Shown here in pieces: positions 1-5,876 of a DNA stretch of 6,652 bases. The DNA lies in the NCBI GenBank assembly GCA_030590275.1, contig JAUUYV010000103.1, forward strand, positions 1 through 6,652, in the 5' to 3' direction. Under the pieces are notes generated by a model. That model ran no database searches, was not told where the DNA came from, and worked only from the letters and a program-made list of their open reading frames with translations. Made by a program: the position numbers and the translations under genes. This DNA is from Porticoccaceae bacterium. Its GTDB lineage: Bacteria > Pseudomonadota > Gammaproteobacteria > Pseudomonadales > Porticoccaceae. How positions within the stretch are numbered: position 1 is the first letter of the stretch; every line of letters begins with the position of its first letter.

Positions 1-109
1 CCAAATATAATCCATAATGTAGTGTAATTTTTTTAGCAAATTGCACAGGATAAATCGAATCTTTAAAGCTCTATTACCTGATAAATCTGCCATGCCATTT
101 TTGGAAGGT

Positions 110-364
110 TGAGCCCTATTGAACTTTCTGCTTAAAACCATCTTAGAGGGTATGGGCGATGTGATTGATGGCGATGATGTGTTGCACATTGTTCGTACAC
201 AAGTTGATGAACTGTTAGATGAAGCCATCACCACCATTCAAATTCATTCCAGTCTTCCTCGGCCAATTAATATTGCAGGTATCGATTTTGATGCTTTAGC
301 GGAAATGATTGACCGCAACTCAACAATTCGGTGGTACAGTCAAATTTTAATAATCACTGATTGA
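110..364 (+). pseudogene. Remnant of a type I restriction enzyme HsdR C-terminal region (tentative)
   Basis: A short open frame begins right after an in-frame TGA at 110-112. Its only early start is a TTG at 119, and it ends at 364, giving at most 81 residues. Residues 29-38 (VDELLDEAIT) and 51-60 (NIAGIDFDAL) resemble, from memory, the pattern 'VDELLDESI ... IDLSQIDFEAL' near the C-terminus of many type I restriction R (HsdR) subunits, which are ATP-dependent DNA translocases and nucleases about 1000 residues long. Those proteins continue with a charged helix and further C-terminal helices. Here the match stops near residue 65 and the frame ends in unrelated sequence (WYSQILIITD). No helicase or nuclease motif is present, and bases 1-109 show no coding continuation in any plus frame. 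I infer a gene fragment broken at both ends, not a working gene. No Shine-Dalgarno sequence precedes the TTG. It could also be a meaningless open frame. Confidence 0.42.
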
Positions 365-385
365 CTAGTTTTGGGCTCGGACAAA

Positions 386-1045
386 ATGAAAGCTTTCAGA
401 AACTCTTTTAAAAAGAGGGGTCGACTAATTTCGAATACTGAATTGAAACCTTTTCAGGCTGTTTATTCGGAGTTAGAGGAAGCGCGTAAGTTGGTGACGG
501 TTTTTGAATCCAGTACTGATAAGGCAGAAGTGGAAATAGCATGGAATCGGTTTGTCACGCTTATCCAAACTGCTTGGACAAGCTTCAAAGATCACGGGGA
601 AAAGCTCTCTCCTAAATTCCAATCCTGGTTTGGGGTTGTTAATAAGAAAAGAGATCAGGATGAGCTTCTTAAATATTTGTATCATTCTAGGTGCGTTGCT
701 CAGCATGCGTTCCTTCACGTTGAATGGTCGAAACAGAAGATACATGTAGGCCCGCCTGCGGTAGGTGTAGGCTTATACCGCAATATGAAGATCTTTTCTG
801 ATGGCACTAATGAGGTCGAGTTTGAAGGCTTTGCTGGCGATCAAGATCCCAATGTAGTTATAGATTTGGGTGGGCCTATATTACCCCGAGTGTGTAACCG
901 TGGCGTGTGGCATTCGGCTCCGTCTTACCACAATGGATTACTTCTTCCAGATACCAGGTTGTCTACGGCTGCAAATTTGGCTTTAGATTATTATTTGAGC
1001 GTGGTTGATGGAGCTGCGGAAAAAATTCAAAACCAAACCTGGTAA
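386..1045 (+). CDS. Hypothetical protein with an R-x4-H (HEPN-like) motif
   Basis: Not recognised as a named family. I prefer the ATG at 386 (219 residues) over a TTG at 371 that would add five residues; neither has a strong ribosome binding site. Numbered from the TTG, residues 30-118 look all-helical and contain YLYHSRCVAQHAF, in which R107 and H112 form R-x4-H. That is the active-site spacing of HEPN-fold ribonucleases found in many toxins and defence proteins, and it sits in a tyrosine-rich helix near the domain end, as in that fold. Residues 125-190 are glycine- and valine-rich, probably beta-structured (including VIDLGGPILPR), and residues 198-220 form a final helix (ANLALDYYLSVVDGAAEKI). 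There is no signal peptide or membrane segment, so it is probably cytoplasmic. It starts 21 bases after the HsdR-like remnant, which suggests a shared defence-related origin. That the frame is a gene is likely; the HEPN assignment is an inference from one motif. Confidence 0.72.
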   Translation: MKAFRNSFKKRGRLISNTELKPFQAVYSELEEARKLVTVFESSTDKAEVEIAWNRFVTLIQTAWTSFKDHGEKLSPKFQSWFGVVNKKRDQDELLKYLYHSRCVAQHAFLHVEWSKQKIHVGPPAVGVGLYRNMKIFSDGTNEVEFEGFAGDQDPNVVIDLGGPILPRVCNRGVWHSAPSYHNGLLLPDTRLSTAANLALDYYLSVVDGAAEKIQNQTW

Positions 1046-1059
1046 GCACGTTTTTGATG

Positions 1060-1080
1060 GGGGCCTGCCCCGGATTTTAT
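1060..1080 (+). terminator. Possible weak terminator after the R-x4-H gene
   Basis: Fifteen bases after the stop codon, GGGG (1060-1063) can pair with CCCC (1068-1071) around a four-base loop, followed by a short T-containing stretch (GGATTTTAT). The stem is only four to five pairs and the T run is short and offset, so this is a weak candidate at best. Confidence 0.25.
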
Positions 1081-1087
1081 AGAGAAT

Positions 1088-1101
1088 TGAGTAGCACGCA
1101 G
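1088..1101 (+). repeat. 14-bp direct repeat, copy 1
   Basis: TGAGTAGCACGCAG is found here and again, in the same orientation, at 2257-2270. The match is exact and stops at both ends (T before and C after here; A before and T after in the other copy). The two copies bracket the outer-membrane protein gene, a terminator and the tRNA-Met 3' fragment. The second copy straddles the point where the tRNA sequence breaks off, so the pair may mark an old recombination event. Confidence 0.7.
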
Positions 1102-1143
1102 CCGCTAATTCAGAAGAAACCCTAAAATAATAATAGGTATTCC

Positions 1144-2091
1144 TTACTCAAGCCGGTGACTAAATGTAATCAGCGCGCCCCAAAAGTCATTGTCAGAATC
1201 GTTGAAACCACCCTCATAAACACTCATTTTAACCGTTTGTTTGCGGCTCACAGGGAATGCCAGACTAAGGCCTACTTTAGCAACGTGCTGCTTATTATCA
1301 TCTGCCTCACCATTGAGTGAGGTCGACCCTCCGCGGTAATAATTCACATCCAATGAACCCCACATACCGGGGTTAAAAATTCGAATCAGGTGAGTTTCCA
1401 GCGAATAAATCGTATCTTGCCCCTTACTTCCATTAGGGTGATCTTCGTTGTCTCCGAACCACCAGAAGCCAGACTCAAGTTCAAAAATCCAGTTTTTACT
1501 AAAGCTATTGATGTAGCCCATTTCCGTCTTAGCCGCCCACCGATTTCTGCCTACATTAATCTTCTTATCCTTATCATAATCGCCAGTGGGTGCGGTCACC
1601 TTCAGCCCGATGCCCAGCTGGGACTCAGGATCCTTTAGCAATGCCCTGAACTCCTCTTTATTCATAGCGGGAGCACCTTTGAGGTTCACTGACAAAGTGA
1701 CCGAGATATCGCCCTGCCCCTCAAAGTCAGCACTATCGGGAATAAGAGCGTCGGGAGGCAACGGGTAGTCACTGAGGTCCAGCGCGGCGCCAACGGTTCC
1801 CCAAACGTAGGGTAGCTCCAAGATATAGTTGGCGGTTCTACCCGCGAAATTAAAAGATTGGAAGTAGGCCAACACAGCGGTATTAACATCAGCGTTCAGC
1901 CCTTCAACGGGCAACTCAGGATCTAAAAGGATATCGCCACTACTGTAGGCATAGCCTATGCTCACGGCTTTTGTACCGATAGGAGAAGGCCAATAGGCTC
2001 TTGGGGAGAGCTCCTGAGCCAAGCTGGCTTTGCTCAGGGGCAGAAGTAATAGGATAAAACTAAGCAACAACGGCTTTATTATGGCGTTCAT
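1144..2091 (-). CDS. Outer-membrane beta-barrel 'transporter' family protein (phenol MetA-pathway-like)
   Basis: A 315-residue exported protein. Residues 1-25 are a clear Sec signal peptide: positive N-terminus (MNAIIK), a leucine-rich core, and likely cleavage at SLA|QE. The mature part shows alternating strand patterns and phrases I associate with the Pfam family Phenol_MetA_deg (outer-membrane proteins annotated 'transporter'): PRAYWPSPIGT at 30-40, YAYSSGDILLDP at 47-58, ELPYVWGTV at 92-100, NLKGAPAM at 136-143, KVTAPTGDYD at 164-173, INVGRNRWAAKTEMGY at 178-193 and the FWWFGDNED region near 209-217. Length fits the family. The substrate is unknown; family members often sit near catabolic genes, but none is visible here. 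It is a lone gene on the minus strand, started by an ATG with GGA six bases upstream (AATGGATACATG). The C-terminal residue is Glu rather than the aromatic residue usual for barrel proteins. A strong terminator at 2176-2204 insulates it from the tRNA remnant upstream. Confidence 0.85.
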   Translation of the reverse strand: MNAIIKPLLLSFILLLLPLSKASLAQELSPRAYWPSPIGTKAVSIGYAYSSGDILLDPELPVEGLNADVNTAVLAYFQSFNFAGRTANYILELPYVWGTVGAALDLSDYPLPPDALIPDSADFEGQGDISVTLSVNLKGAPAMNKEEFRALLKDPESQLGIGLKVTAPTGDYDKDKKINVGRNRWAAKTEMGYINSFSKNWIFELESGFWWFGDNEDHPNGSKGQDTIYSLETHLIRIFNPGMWGSLDVNYYRGGSTSLNGEADDNKQHVAKVGLSLAFPVSRKQTVKMSVYEGGFNDSDNDFWGALITFSHRLE

Positions 2092-2175
2092 GTATCCATT
2101 ACCATGACAGTGAAATTTTTATTTGAACTAATATTCTAGATTGTCATTCAACGTTTTTCCACTGCCCCGAATAAC

Positions 2176-2204
2176 AAAAAGGCCAACCCTCTCGGATCGA
2201 CCTT
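2176..2204 (-). terminator. Intrinsic terminator downstream of the tRNA-Met fragment
   Basis: Read on the minus strand, AAGGTCGATCC and GGGTTGGCCTT form an 11-pair stem (with G-U pairs) closed by a GAGA tetraloop and followed immediately by a run of T. It lies a dozen bases beyond the tRNA CCA end, where a tRNA terminator is expected. That suggests the 3' end of the original tRNA transcription unit survives while its 5' half does not. Confidence 0.85.
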
Positions 2205-2215
2205 CTTGTTTTATA

Positions 2216-2260
2216 TGGTGGGCCCGCCCAGACTTGAACTGGGGACCTGCCGATTATGAG
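2216..2260 (-). pseudogene. tRNA-Met(CAU) 3' fragment, possible integration scar
   Basis: On the minus strand this stretch reads as the last three-fifths of a bacterial elongator tRNA-Met. In order it has an anticodon loop CTCATAA with anticodon CAU (2254-2260), the 3' anticodon stem TCGGC (2249-2253), variable loop AGGTC (2244-2248), a perfect T arm CCCAG-TTCAAGT-CTGGG (2227-2243), the acceptor strand CGGGCCC (2220-2226), A discriminator and encoded CCA (2216-2218). The 5' anticodon stem should be GCCGA at 2261-2265, but the sequence there (TAGCA on plus) does not fit, and no D arm or 5' acceptor strand GGGCCCG follows. It therefore cannot fold as a tRNA. Fragments running from the anticodon loop to the 3' end are the usual remains of tyrosine-integrase integration into tRNA genes. 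In that model the element would have lain to the right, on the 5' side of the tRNA. Confidence 0.85.
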
Positions 2261-2270
2261 TAGCACGCAG
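2257..2270 (+). repeat. 14-bp direct repeat, copy 2, at the tRNA break
   Basis: This is the second exact copy of TGAGTAGCACGCAG (first at 1088-1101). Its first four bases belong to the tRNA anticodon loop and the rest is foreign to the tRNA, so the repeat crosses the breakpoint. AGCAC (2262-2266) and GTGCT (2273-2277) also form a small inverted repeat just past the break. Confidence 0.7.
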
Positions 2271-2650
2271 TAGTGCTGTGGCTTGCTCTAAGTTGAAGAT
2301 TTGTAAGGGCTTTTCTTGCTCGCTCAATGCCTTCCCCGTCACGCCGAACCATGGCCGAACTTCCTGTGTGGGCTTTTTGTGGCTAAATCGGCCAGATGGC
2401 CATGTAGGGCAACGAATCCTGCTTGCCGAACTCCGAACGGATGCCGATCTTTCGGGTACTTTTTATTCCTCTCCTTGACCCATTTTGGAAAAGGGAAGCA
2501 TGATTTATTTTATGTCGTGTGCACATAATTATTGAGGACAACAGGCTCTTCTTGGCTTCTTTTTACGTCATTATATTGCGGAACAGTTGTACTGGACTGA
2601 CTACTAAGTCGTGGCCGGATTTACTTGACCACTACAATTTATTTTAGGCA
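2261..2650. other. Gene-poor stretch between the tRNA scar and the phasin terminator
   Basis: I see no convincing gene in these roughly 390 bases. Two overlapping plus-strand open frames (2278-2478 and 2316-2528) lack ribosome binding sites and share the same DNA in different frames. The first encodes a phrase (NHGRT...RPDGHVGQRILLAELRTD) of a kind I associate with translated dispersed DNA repeats rather than real proteins. The stretch has four CCGAAC words (2344, 2355, 2426, 2433), an inverted repeat CATGGCC (2350-2356) / GGCCATG (2398-2404), and a possible insertion-sequence end near 2611-2638. It may be debris of a mobile element or an undescribed repeat family. Confidence 0.45.
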
Positions 2651-2652
2651 TT

Positions 2653-2686
2653 AAAAAAGGCAGTAGCTTTGCAGCTGCCGCCTTTC
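2653..2686 (-). terminator. Intrinsic terminator of the phasin-like gene
   Basis: On the minus strand, AAAGGCGGCAGCT pairs with AGCTACTGCCTTT around a GCAA tetraloop. The stem spans thirteen positions with one G-U pair and one mismatch, and is followed by a T run. It begins about 26 bases after the phasin stop codon and is a textbook strong terminator, in keeping with a highly expressed single gene. Confidence 0.92.
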
Positions 2687-2711
2687 TTATGGAACGCTTA
2701 CTTAATTAAAA

Positions 2712-3059
2712 TTAAGCAGCTTTGTCCAGCTTAGCAGTAAGCTCTTCAATCTTATCGCTCAAGTTAGCGAAAGGAGCTTTAGGCGCCTTAGCTTTAACTT
2801 TTTCGATCTGCTCTTCAACTTTGTCCTGAGCTTCTTCAACTTGCTTCTCAAGGTCAGCTTGTACTTTCTTACCTTCTTTAGCCAGGTCGTTGTAAAGCTT
2901 CTCGCTGTCTTTAGTCAGCTTTTCGAAACGAGTTTCAAGTTCTTCTACGATACGACCGTAAGCACCGAAACCAGCGTTAACAGCTTTTTCAGCATTTACT
3001 TTTACATCGTCAAACAATTCTTCGATTTTAGTTTTTTCAACTTTTTTTGCTTTAGCCAT
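2712..3059 (-). CDS. Phasin family protein
   Basis: A 115-residue, highly charged, mostly helical protein. Residues 1-12 are lysine-rich (MAKAKKVEKTKI). Residues 13-50 contain the phasin-like core with AVNAGFGAYGRIVEELETRFEKL at 26-48. Residues 51-92 form a long Lys/Glu/Gln amphipathic or coiled-coil helix, a KAPKAP linker lies at 91-96, and a last helix ends the protein (LSDKIEELTAKLDKAA). Phasins coat polyhydroxyalkanoate granules and stabilise them; short proteins of this type in gammaproteobacteria are annotated phasin family without direct proof. No signal peptide or membrane segment is visible. The ATG start has a good Shine-Dalgarno sequence (GGAGA, seven bases before the start). Its own terminator and a plausible promoter suggest an independently transcribed gene. 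No PHA synthase gene is in view, so the granule role is inferred; it might instead be a generic stress-related coiled-coil protein. Confidence 0.82.
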   Translation of the reverse strand: MAKAKKVEKTKIEELFDDVKVNAEKAVNAGFGAYGRIVEELETRFEKLTKDSEKLYNDLAKEGKKVQADLEKQVEEAQDKVEEQIEKVKAKAPKAPFANLSDKIEELTAKLDKAA

Positions 3060-3080
3060 GGTGACTCTCCAGAGTTTGAT

Positions 3081-3108
3081 TAAATATTTAAAAGGTTTAA
3101 ATCTTCAA
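3081..3108 (-). promoter_or_regulatory. Possible sigma-70 promoter of the phasin-like gene
   Basis: On the minus strand TTGAAG (3103-3108) and TATTTA (3081-3086) are separated by 16 bases and lie a short distance upstream of the ATG at 3059. The surroundings are very AT-rich with several short palindromes (TTTAAA, TTAAATATTTAA). The position suits a promoter, but AT-rich DNA yields such matches easily. Confidence 0.35.
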
Positions 3109-3131
3109 GTTGGGGAGAGTTTAAACAAAGA

Positions 3132-3159
3132 AATTAGAATCGCCCCCCTAATTAGAATC
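3132..3159. repeat. Paired AATTAGAATC repeats upstream of the phasin-like gene
   Basis: AATTAGAATC occurs at 3132-3141 and again at 3150-3159, 18 bases apart start to start (just under two helical turns), with a C-rich spacer. The pair lies 20 to 50 bases upstream of the possible -35 box of the phasin-like gene and could be a regulator binding site. Nothing shows which regulator would bind. Confidence 0.5.
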
Positions 3160-3224
3160 CACTTTCTAAACTCCATACATATGGACTAGACAGGGACTAC
3201 CCCCCCCACTCGAAAGGATAAAAC

Positions 3225-4571
3225 TCAGTGAACTAACGGGCGCGAGGCAATGACGTAAAGACGCCTGGTCAGAAGAATACAGGTCAGAGAGAGGCCAACT
3301 ACCAGTGCCACCCAGAAGCCTTGAGCGCCGATAGCGGGCACCAGCCAATCGGTTCTGGCCAACACAAAACCCAAAGGCAGGCACACCCCCCAGTAGGATG
3401 CCACAATAAACCCCATGGGCACCCGGGTATCGTGATAGGCACGCAAACCGGCATTAGCGGCAATTTGTATATGGTCAGGCAGCTGATAGACCGCCATGAG
3501 TACAAACAAACTCGCAGCAATCACCTGTACCTCAAGATCGTCTGTGAACAAGCCAATAATGTCGTGACGAAAGATCAAGATTGAACTCATGGTCATCAAA
3601 GACAGGCCAACAACAGAAATGAGACCCGTGCGACACACCAGATTCGCCAGCTTTTGCTGCCCAGCCCCCAAGTAGTGCCCTACCTGAATGGTAAGTGCCT
3701 GAGAGAAGCTCAAGGGCAGCATGAAAATCATATGGGAGGAAGTCAGTGCAACCTGATGCCCTGCCACTATCGACGCGCCTAATGGCGCCAACAACAAAGC
3801 AATGAATGAAAAAATTGAGACTTCCGCGAAAACTGCCAGCGAAATAGGCAAACCCAACTTGGCTATCTTTCTCATTTCCAGCCAATCAGGTAACCGCCAC
3901 TGTTTATACAGGCGAACACCCGCATATTCACTTGAGCGAGAGGTAAACCACATCAATACCAACACCTGAATCCAGAAGCTCAGAGCCGTAGCCCAACCAC
4001 AGCCCACGCCACCCAGTTCCGGCAGCCCCCAAGCTCCATAGATCAGACCATAATTCAGGGGAATATTAAGCACAAACGCCAGCAGACTGCTGAGCATGTA
4101 GGGCTTTGTTCGCCCCATGCCCTCGGTAAAACCCCGCAGACCATTAAAAATAGCCGCGGCCGGCATAGCAAAGGCAATAGCAAAGATATAACCGTGAGTA
4201 ATTTCCAGCAGCTTGCCATCCACACCGAACAGAACCAGCAGCGGCTTCGAATTTGCCAGCAGGACGCTAATTAAAACGGCGATCAGCAGAGCAACCCAAA
4301 TACTTTGTTGTGTCGCCGTAACAATCGATTTGTGATCCCCGGCACCATAGAACCGCGCAACCATCGAAGTAGTTGCGATCAACATACCGGCAATTAGAAG
4401 GTATGCAGGCATCCACAGGCTATTACCTACTGCCACGGCCGCCAGATCATCGGCACTGTAGTGACCCGCCATGATGGTATCGACCACACCGGTTCCAGTG
4501 GACAATAATTGAGCAGCAAGCAGCGGAGCCGCTAGACGCAGAAGGCGTTTTAGTTCATTAAAGGAAAACAT
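3225..4571 (-). CDS. MATE family multidrug efflux transporter, NorM type
   Basis: A 448-residue inner-membrane protein of the usual NorM length, with about twelve hydrophobic segments arranged as two homologous MatE halves (roughly 12-175 and 235-400). It exports cationic drugs and metabolites in exchange for Na+ or H+. Family signatures are visible: VVDTIMAGHYSADDLAAVAV at 29-48 places D31 where NorM of Vibrio cholerae has D36; VFAEVSIFSFIALLLAPLG at 247-265 gives E250 for E255, followed by GHQVALT (271-277); YQLPDHIQIAANAGLRAYHD at 362-381 gives D366 for D371. All three cation-site acidic residues are therefore kept and the pump should be functional. It has no gene partner on its strand and is divergent from moeA across a short gap. 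No Shine-Dalgarno sequence precedes the ATG at 4571 (CATTCACCG before it) and no in-frame alternative start is better, so translation may be weak or start unusually. Substrates cannot be told from sequence. Confidence 0.95.
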   Translation of the reverse strand: MFSFNELKRLLRLAAPLLAAQLLSTGTGVVDTIMAGHYSADDLAAVAVGNSLWMPAYLLIAGMLIATTSMVARFYGAGDHKSIVTATQQSIWVALLIAVLISVLLANSKPLLVLFGVDGKLLEITHGYIFAIAFAMPAAAIFNGLRGFTEGMGRTKPYMLSSLLAFVLNIPLNYGLIYGAWGLPELGGVGCGWATALSFWIQVLVLMWFTSRSSEYAGVRLYKQWRLPDWLEMRKIAKLGLPISLAVFAEVSIFSFIALLLAPLGASIVAGHQVALTSSHMIFMLPLSFSQALTIQVGHYLGAGQQKLANLVCRTGLISVVGLSLMTMSSILIFRHDIIGLFTDDLEVQVIAASLFVLMAVYQLPDHIQIAANAGLRAYHDTRVPMGFIVASYWGVCLPLGFVLARTDWLVPAIGAQGFWVALVVGLSLTCILLTRRLYVIASRPLVH

Positions 4572-4607
4572 CGGTGAATGATATAGCAGTGCCCTTTGAT
4601 GCGCGGG

Positions 4608-4613
4608 TATAAT
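4608..4613 (+). promoter_or_regulatory. Perfect TATAAT -10 box, candidate moeA promoter
   Basis: TATAAT lies about 34 bases before the preferred moeA ATG, in the short gap shared with the divergent MATE gene. No convincing -35 hexamer sits 16-18 bases upstream, so recognition may need an activator, or the match may be chance. Confidence 0.4.
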
Positions 4614-4646
4614 TTGCCCTATCGATGAAATAACTTGGAAACATCA

Positions 4647-5861
4647 ATGAAACCCGTTGGCGAAGCAATCAATCAAATACTCAAGCAGGCCAAACCCATC
4701 AGTGAGGTAGAGCAGGTTCCGTTAATGCACACCCTCAACCGGGTGCTGGCCGAAGACCAATTGGCCGGGGTTGATGTGCCACCCGCCGACAACAGCGCCA
4801 TGGACGGATACGTATTTCATACATCCGACCACAGCAATAACAATGCCCAGTGGTTTGATATCAGCCAGCGTATCCCCGCAGGTACTCCCCCCAAGGCATT
4901 AACACCCGGCACCGCCGCCCGTATTTTCACGGGCTCCGAGGTTCCCGCCGGGGCCAACGCCGTGGTCATGCAGGAAAACTGCGAAATCAATGAGGACCAC
5001 ACTCAGGTATTAATTTCAGCCGATGTGAAAGTGAACAACAACATCCGCCCCAAAGGACAGGACATTGCCCTGGGCAGTGTCGTCAGCGACGCAGGGAAGT
5101 GGCTCAGCGCACCGGACATGGGGTTATTAGCATCCATAGGCTCTGCAGAAGTACCTGTATATAGAAAGCTGAAAGTGGCCGTACTCTCAACCGGTGACGA
5201 ACTGGTAGAGCCCGGTCACCCCATTGGGCCGAGCCAAATCTATAACTCCAACCGCTATTTACTGGCCGGCCTGCTGCAACGCATGAATATTGATATGGTC
5301 GATCTGGGCCGGGTAGAAGACACGCCAGCAGCCACTCGTACAGCCCTGCAAAAGGCCGCTGATGAGGCCGATGTAATCATTTCCACCGGCGGCGTCTCTG
5401 TCGGCGAAGAAGATCACGTCAAAAGTGCTATTGAAGAACTGGGCGAGCTGAATATGTGGAGAATGGCCATTAAACCCGGTAAGCCCCTCGCCTTCGGCTC
5501 AATCAATACTGCAGACGGAAAAACCCCACTCTTCGGTCTGCCCGGCAACCCGGTTTCCGCCTTTGTTACCTTTCTACTGTTTACACGACCTTTTCTGCAG
5601 GCCATGCAAGGGCTTGAGCCACTGAACCCCAACCCCGTAAACCTGCCTGCCAGCTTCGCACGTAAGAAGAAAAGCATTCGCCAGGAATATGTCCGTGTAA
5701 AAATTGATGACAACAGAAAAATGCACACCCACCCCAATCAAAGTTCAGGGGTACTGTCATCCACCAGCTGGTCCAATGCCTTTGCTATAGTGCCGGTAGA
5801 AACAACCATCGAGGTAGGCGATCCAGTGCCCGCTGTATTTTTCGATTCCTTGTTTTATTGA
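4647..5861 (+). CDS. moeA: Molybdopterin molybdenumtransferase MoeA
   Basis: MoeA inserts molybdate into adenylated molybdopterin, the last general step of molybdenum-cofactor synthesis, in the cytoplasm. The ATG at 4647 gives 404 residues, close to E. coli MoeA (411). It is preferred over a TTG at 4635 because GGAA sits six bases before it. Numbered from the TTG, the MoeA N-terminal region has DNSAMDGY (52-59) and RIFTGSEVPAGANAVVMQE (96-114). The molybdopterin-binding domain has STGDEL (185-190), NSN (204-206), STGGVSVGEEDH (250-261, D260 matching the catalytically important aspartate), KPGKPLAFG (280-288) and GLPGNPVS (301-308). The MoeA C-terminal domain follows, ending with SSGVLSSTSWSNAFAIVP (370-387). 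All key motifs are intact. It heads a plus-strand cluster with the DUF1244 and MOSC genes, 74 bases before the former. Codon use is richer in G and C at third positions than in the left part of the window. Confidence 0.96.
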   Translation: MKPVGEAINQILKQAKPISEVEQVPLMHTLNRVLAEDQLAGVDVPPADNSAMDGYVFHTSDHSNNNAQWFDISQRIPAGTPPKALTPGTAARIFTGSEVPAGANAVVMQENCEINEDHTQVLISADVKVNNNIRPKGQDIALGSVVSDAGKWLSAPDMGLLASIGSAEVPVYRKLKVAVLSTGDELVEPGHPIGPSQIYNSNRYLLAGLLQRMNIDMVDLGRVEDTPAATRTALQKAADEADVIISTGGVSVGEEDHVKSAIEELGELNMWRMAIKPGKPLAFGSINTADGKTPLFGLPGNPVSAFVTFLLFTRPFLQAMQGLEPLNPNPVNLPASFARKKKSIRQEYVRVKIDDNRKMHTHPNQSSGVLSSTSWSNAFAIVPVETTIEVGDPVPAVFFDSLFY

Positions 5862-5876
5862 AGAATGTTTTATTGA
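5851..5876 (+). repeat. Two 11-bp TGTTTTATTGA repeats at the moeA 3' end
   Basis: TGTTTTATTGA occurs at 5851-5861, where it contains the last moeA codons and stop, and again at 5866-5876. The surroundings repeat loosely too: GATTCC occurs before GTTTT at 5844 and again at 5874, and ATTAAAGA occurs twice before the next gene. This looks like a small local duplication in the spacer; no function is evident. Confidence 0.55.

Noticed and set aside
473..745. Minus-strand 90-codon open frame inside the R-x4-H gene
   Set aside because: Shadow of the plus-strand gene; no ribosome site and no recognisable content.
119..1045. Toxin-antitoxin pair (81-residue antitoxin plus HEPN toxin)
   Set aside because: The short frame has no nucleotidyltransferase GS...D motif or DNA-binding pattern, starts with an unsupported TTG just after a stop, and looks more like an HsdR fragment.
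2278..2528. Two overlapping plus-strand open frames of 66 and 70 codons
   Set aside because: No ribosome binding site, they overlap in different frames, they are Cys/Pro/Arg-rich as random translations are, and they lie in repeat-like DNA next to a broken tRNA.
3172..3185. Palindrome TCCATACATATGGA as MATE terminator
   Set aside because: Only about five pairs, AT-rich, and not followed by a proper T run.
3200..3207. Run of eight C just downstream of the MATE stop, considered as a phase-variation tract
   Set aside because: It lies outside any reading frame and not in a promoter spacer, so slippage would not switch a gene visibly.
3532..3885. Minus-strand 117-codon open frame within the MATE gene
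   Set aside because: Out-of-frame shadow of a well-conserved transporter gene.
5414..5737. Minus-strand 107-codon open frame opposite moeA
   Set aside because: Antisense shadow; the plus frame carries all MoeA motifs.
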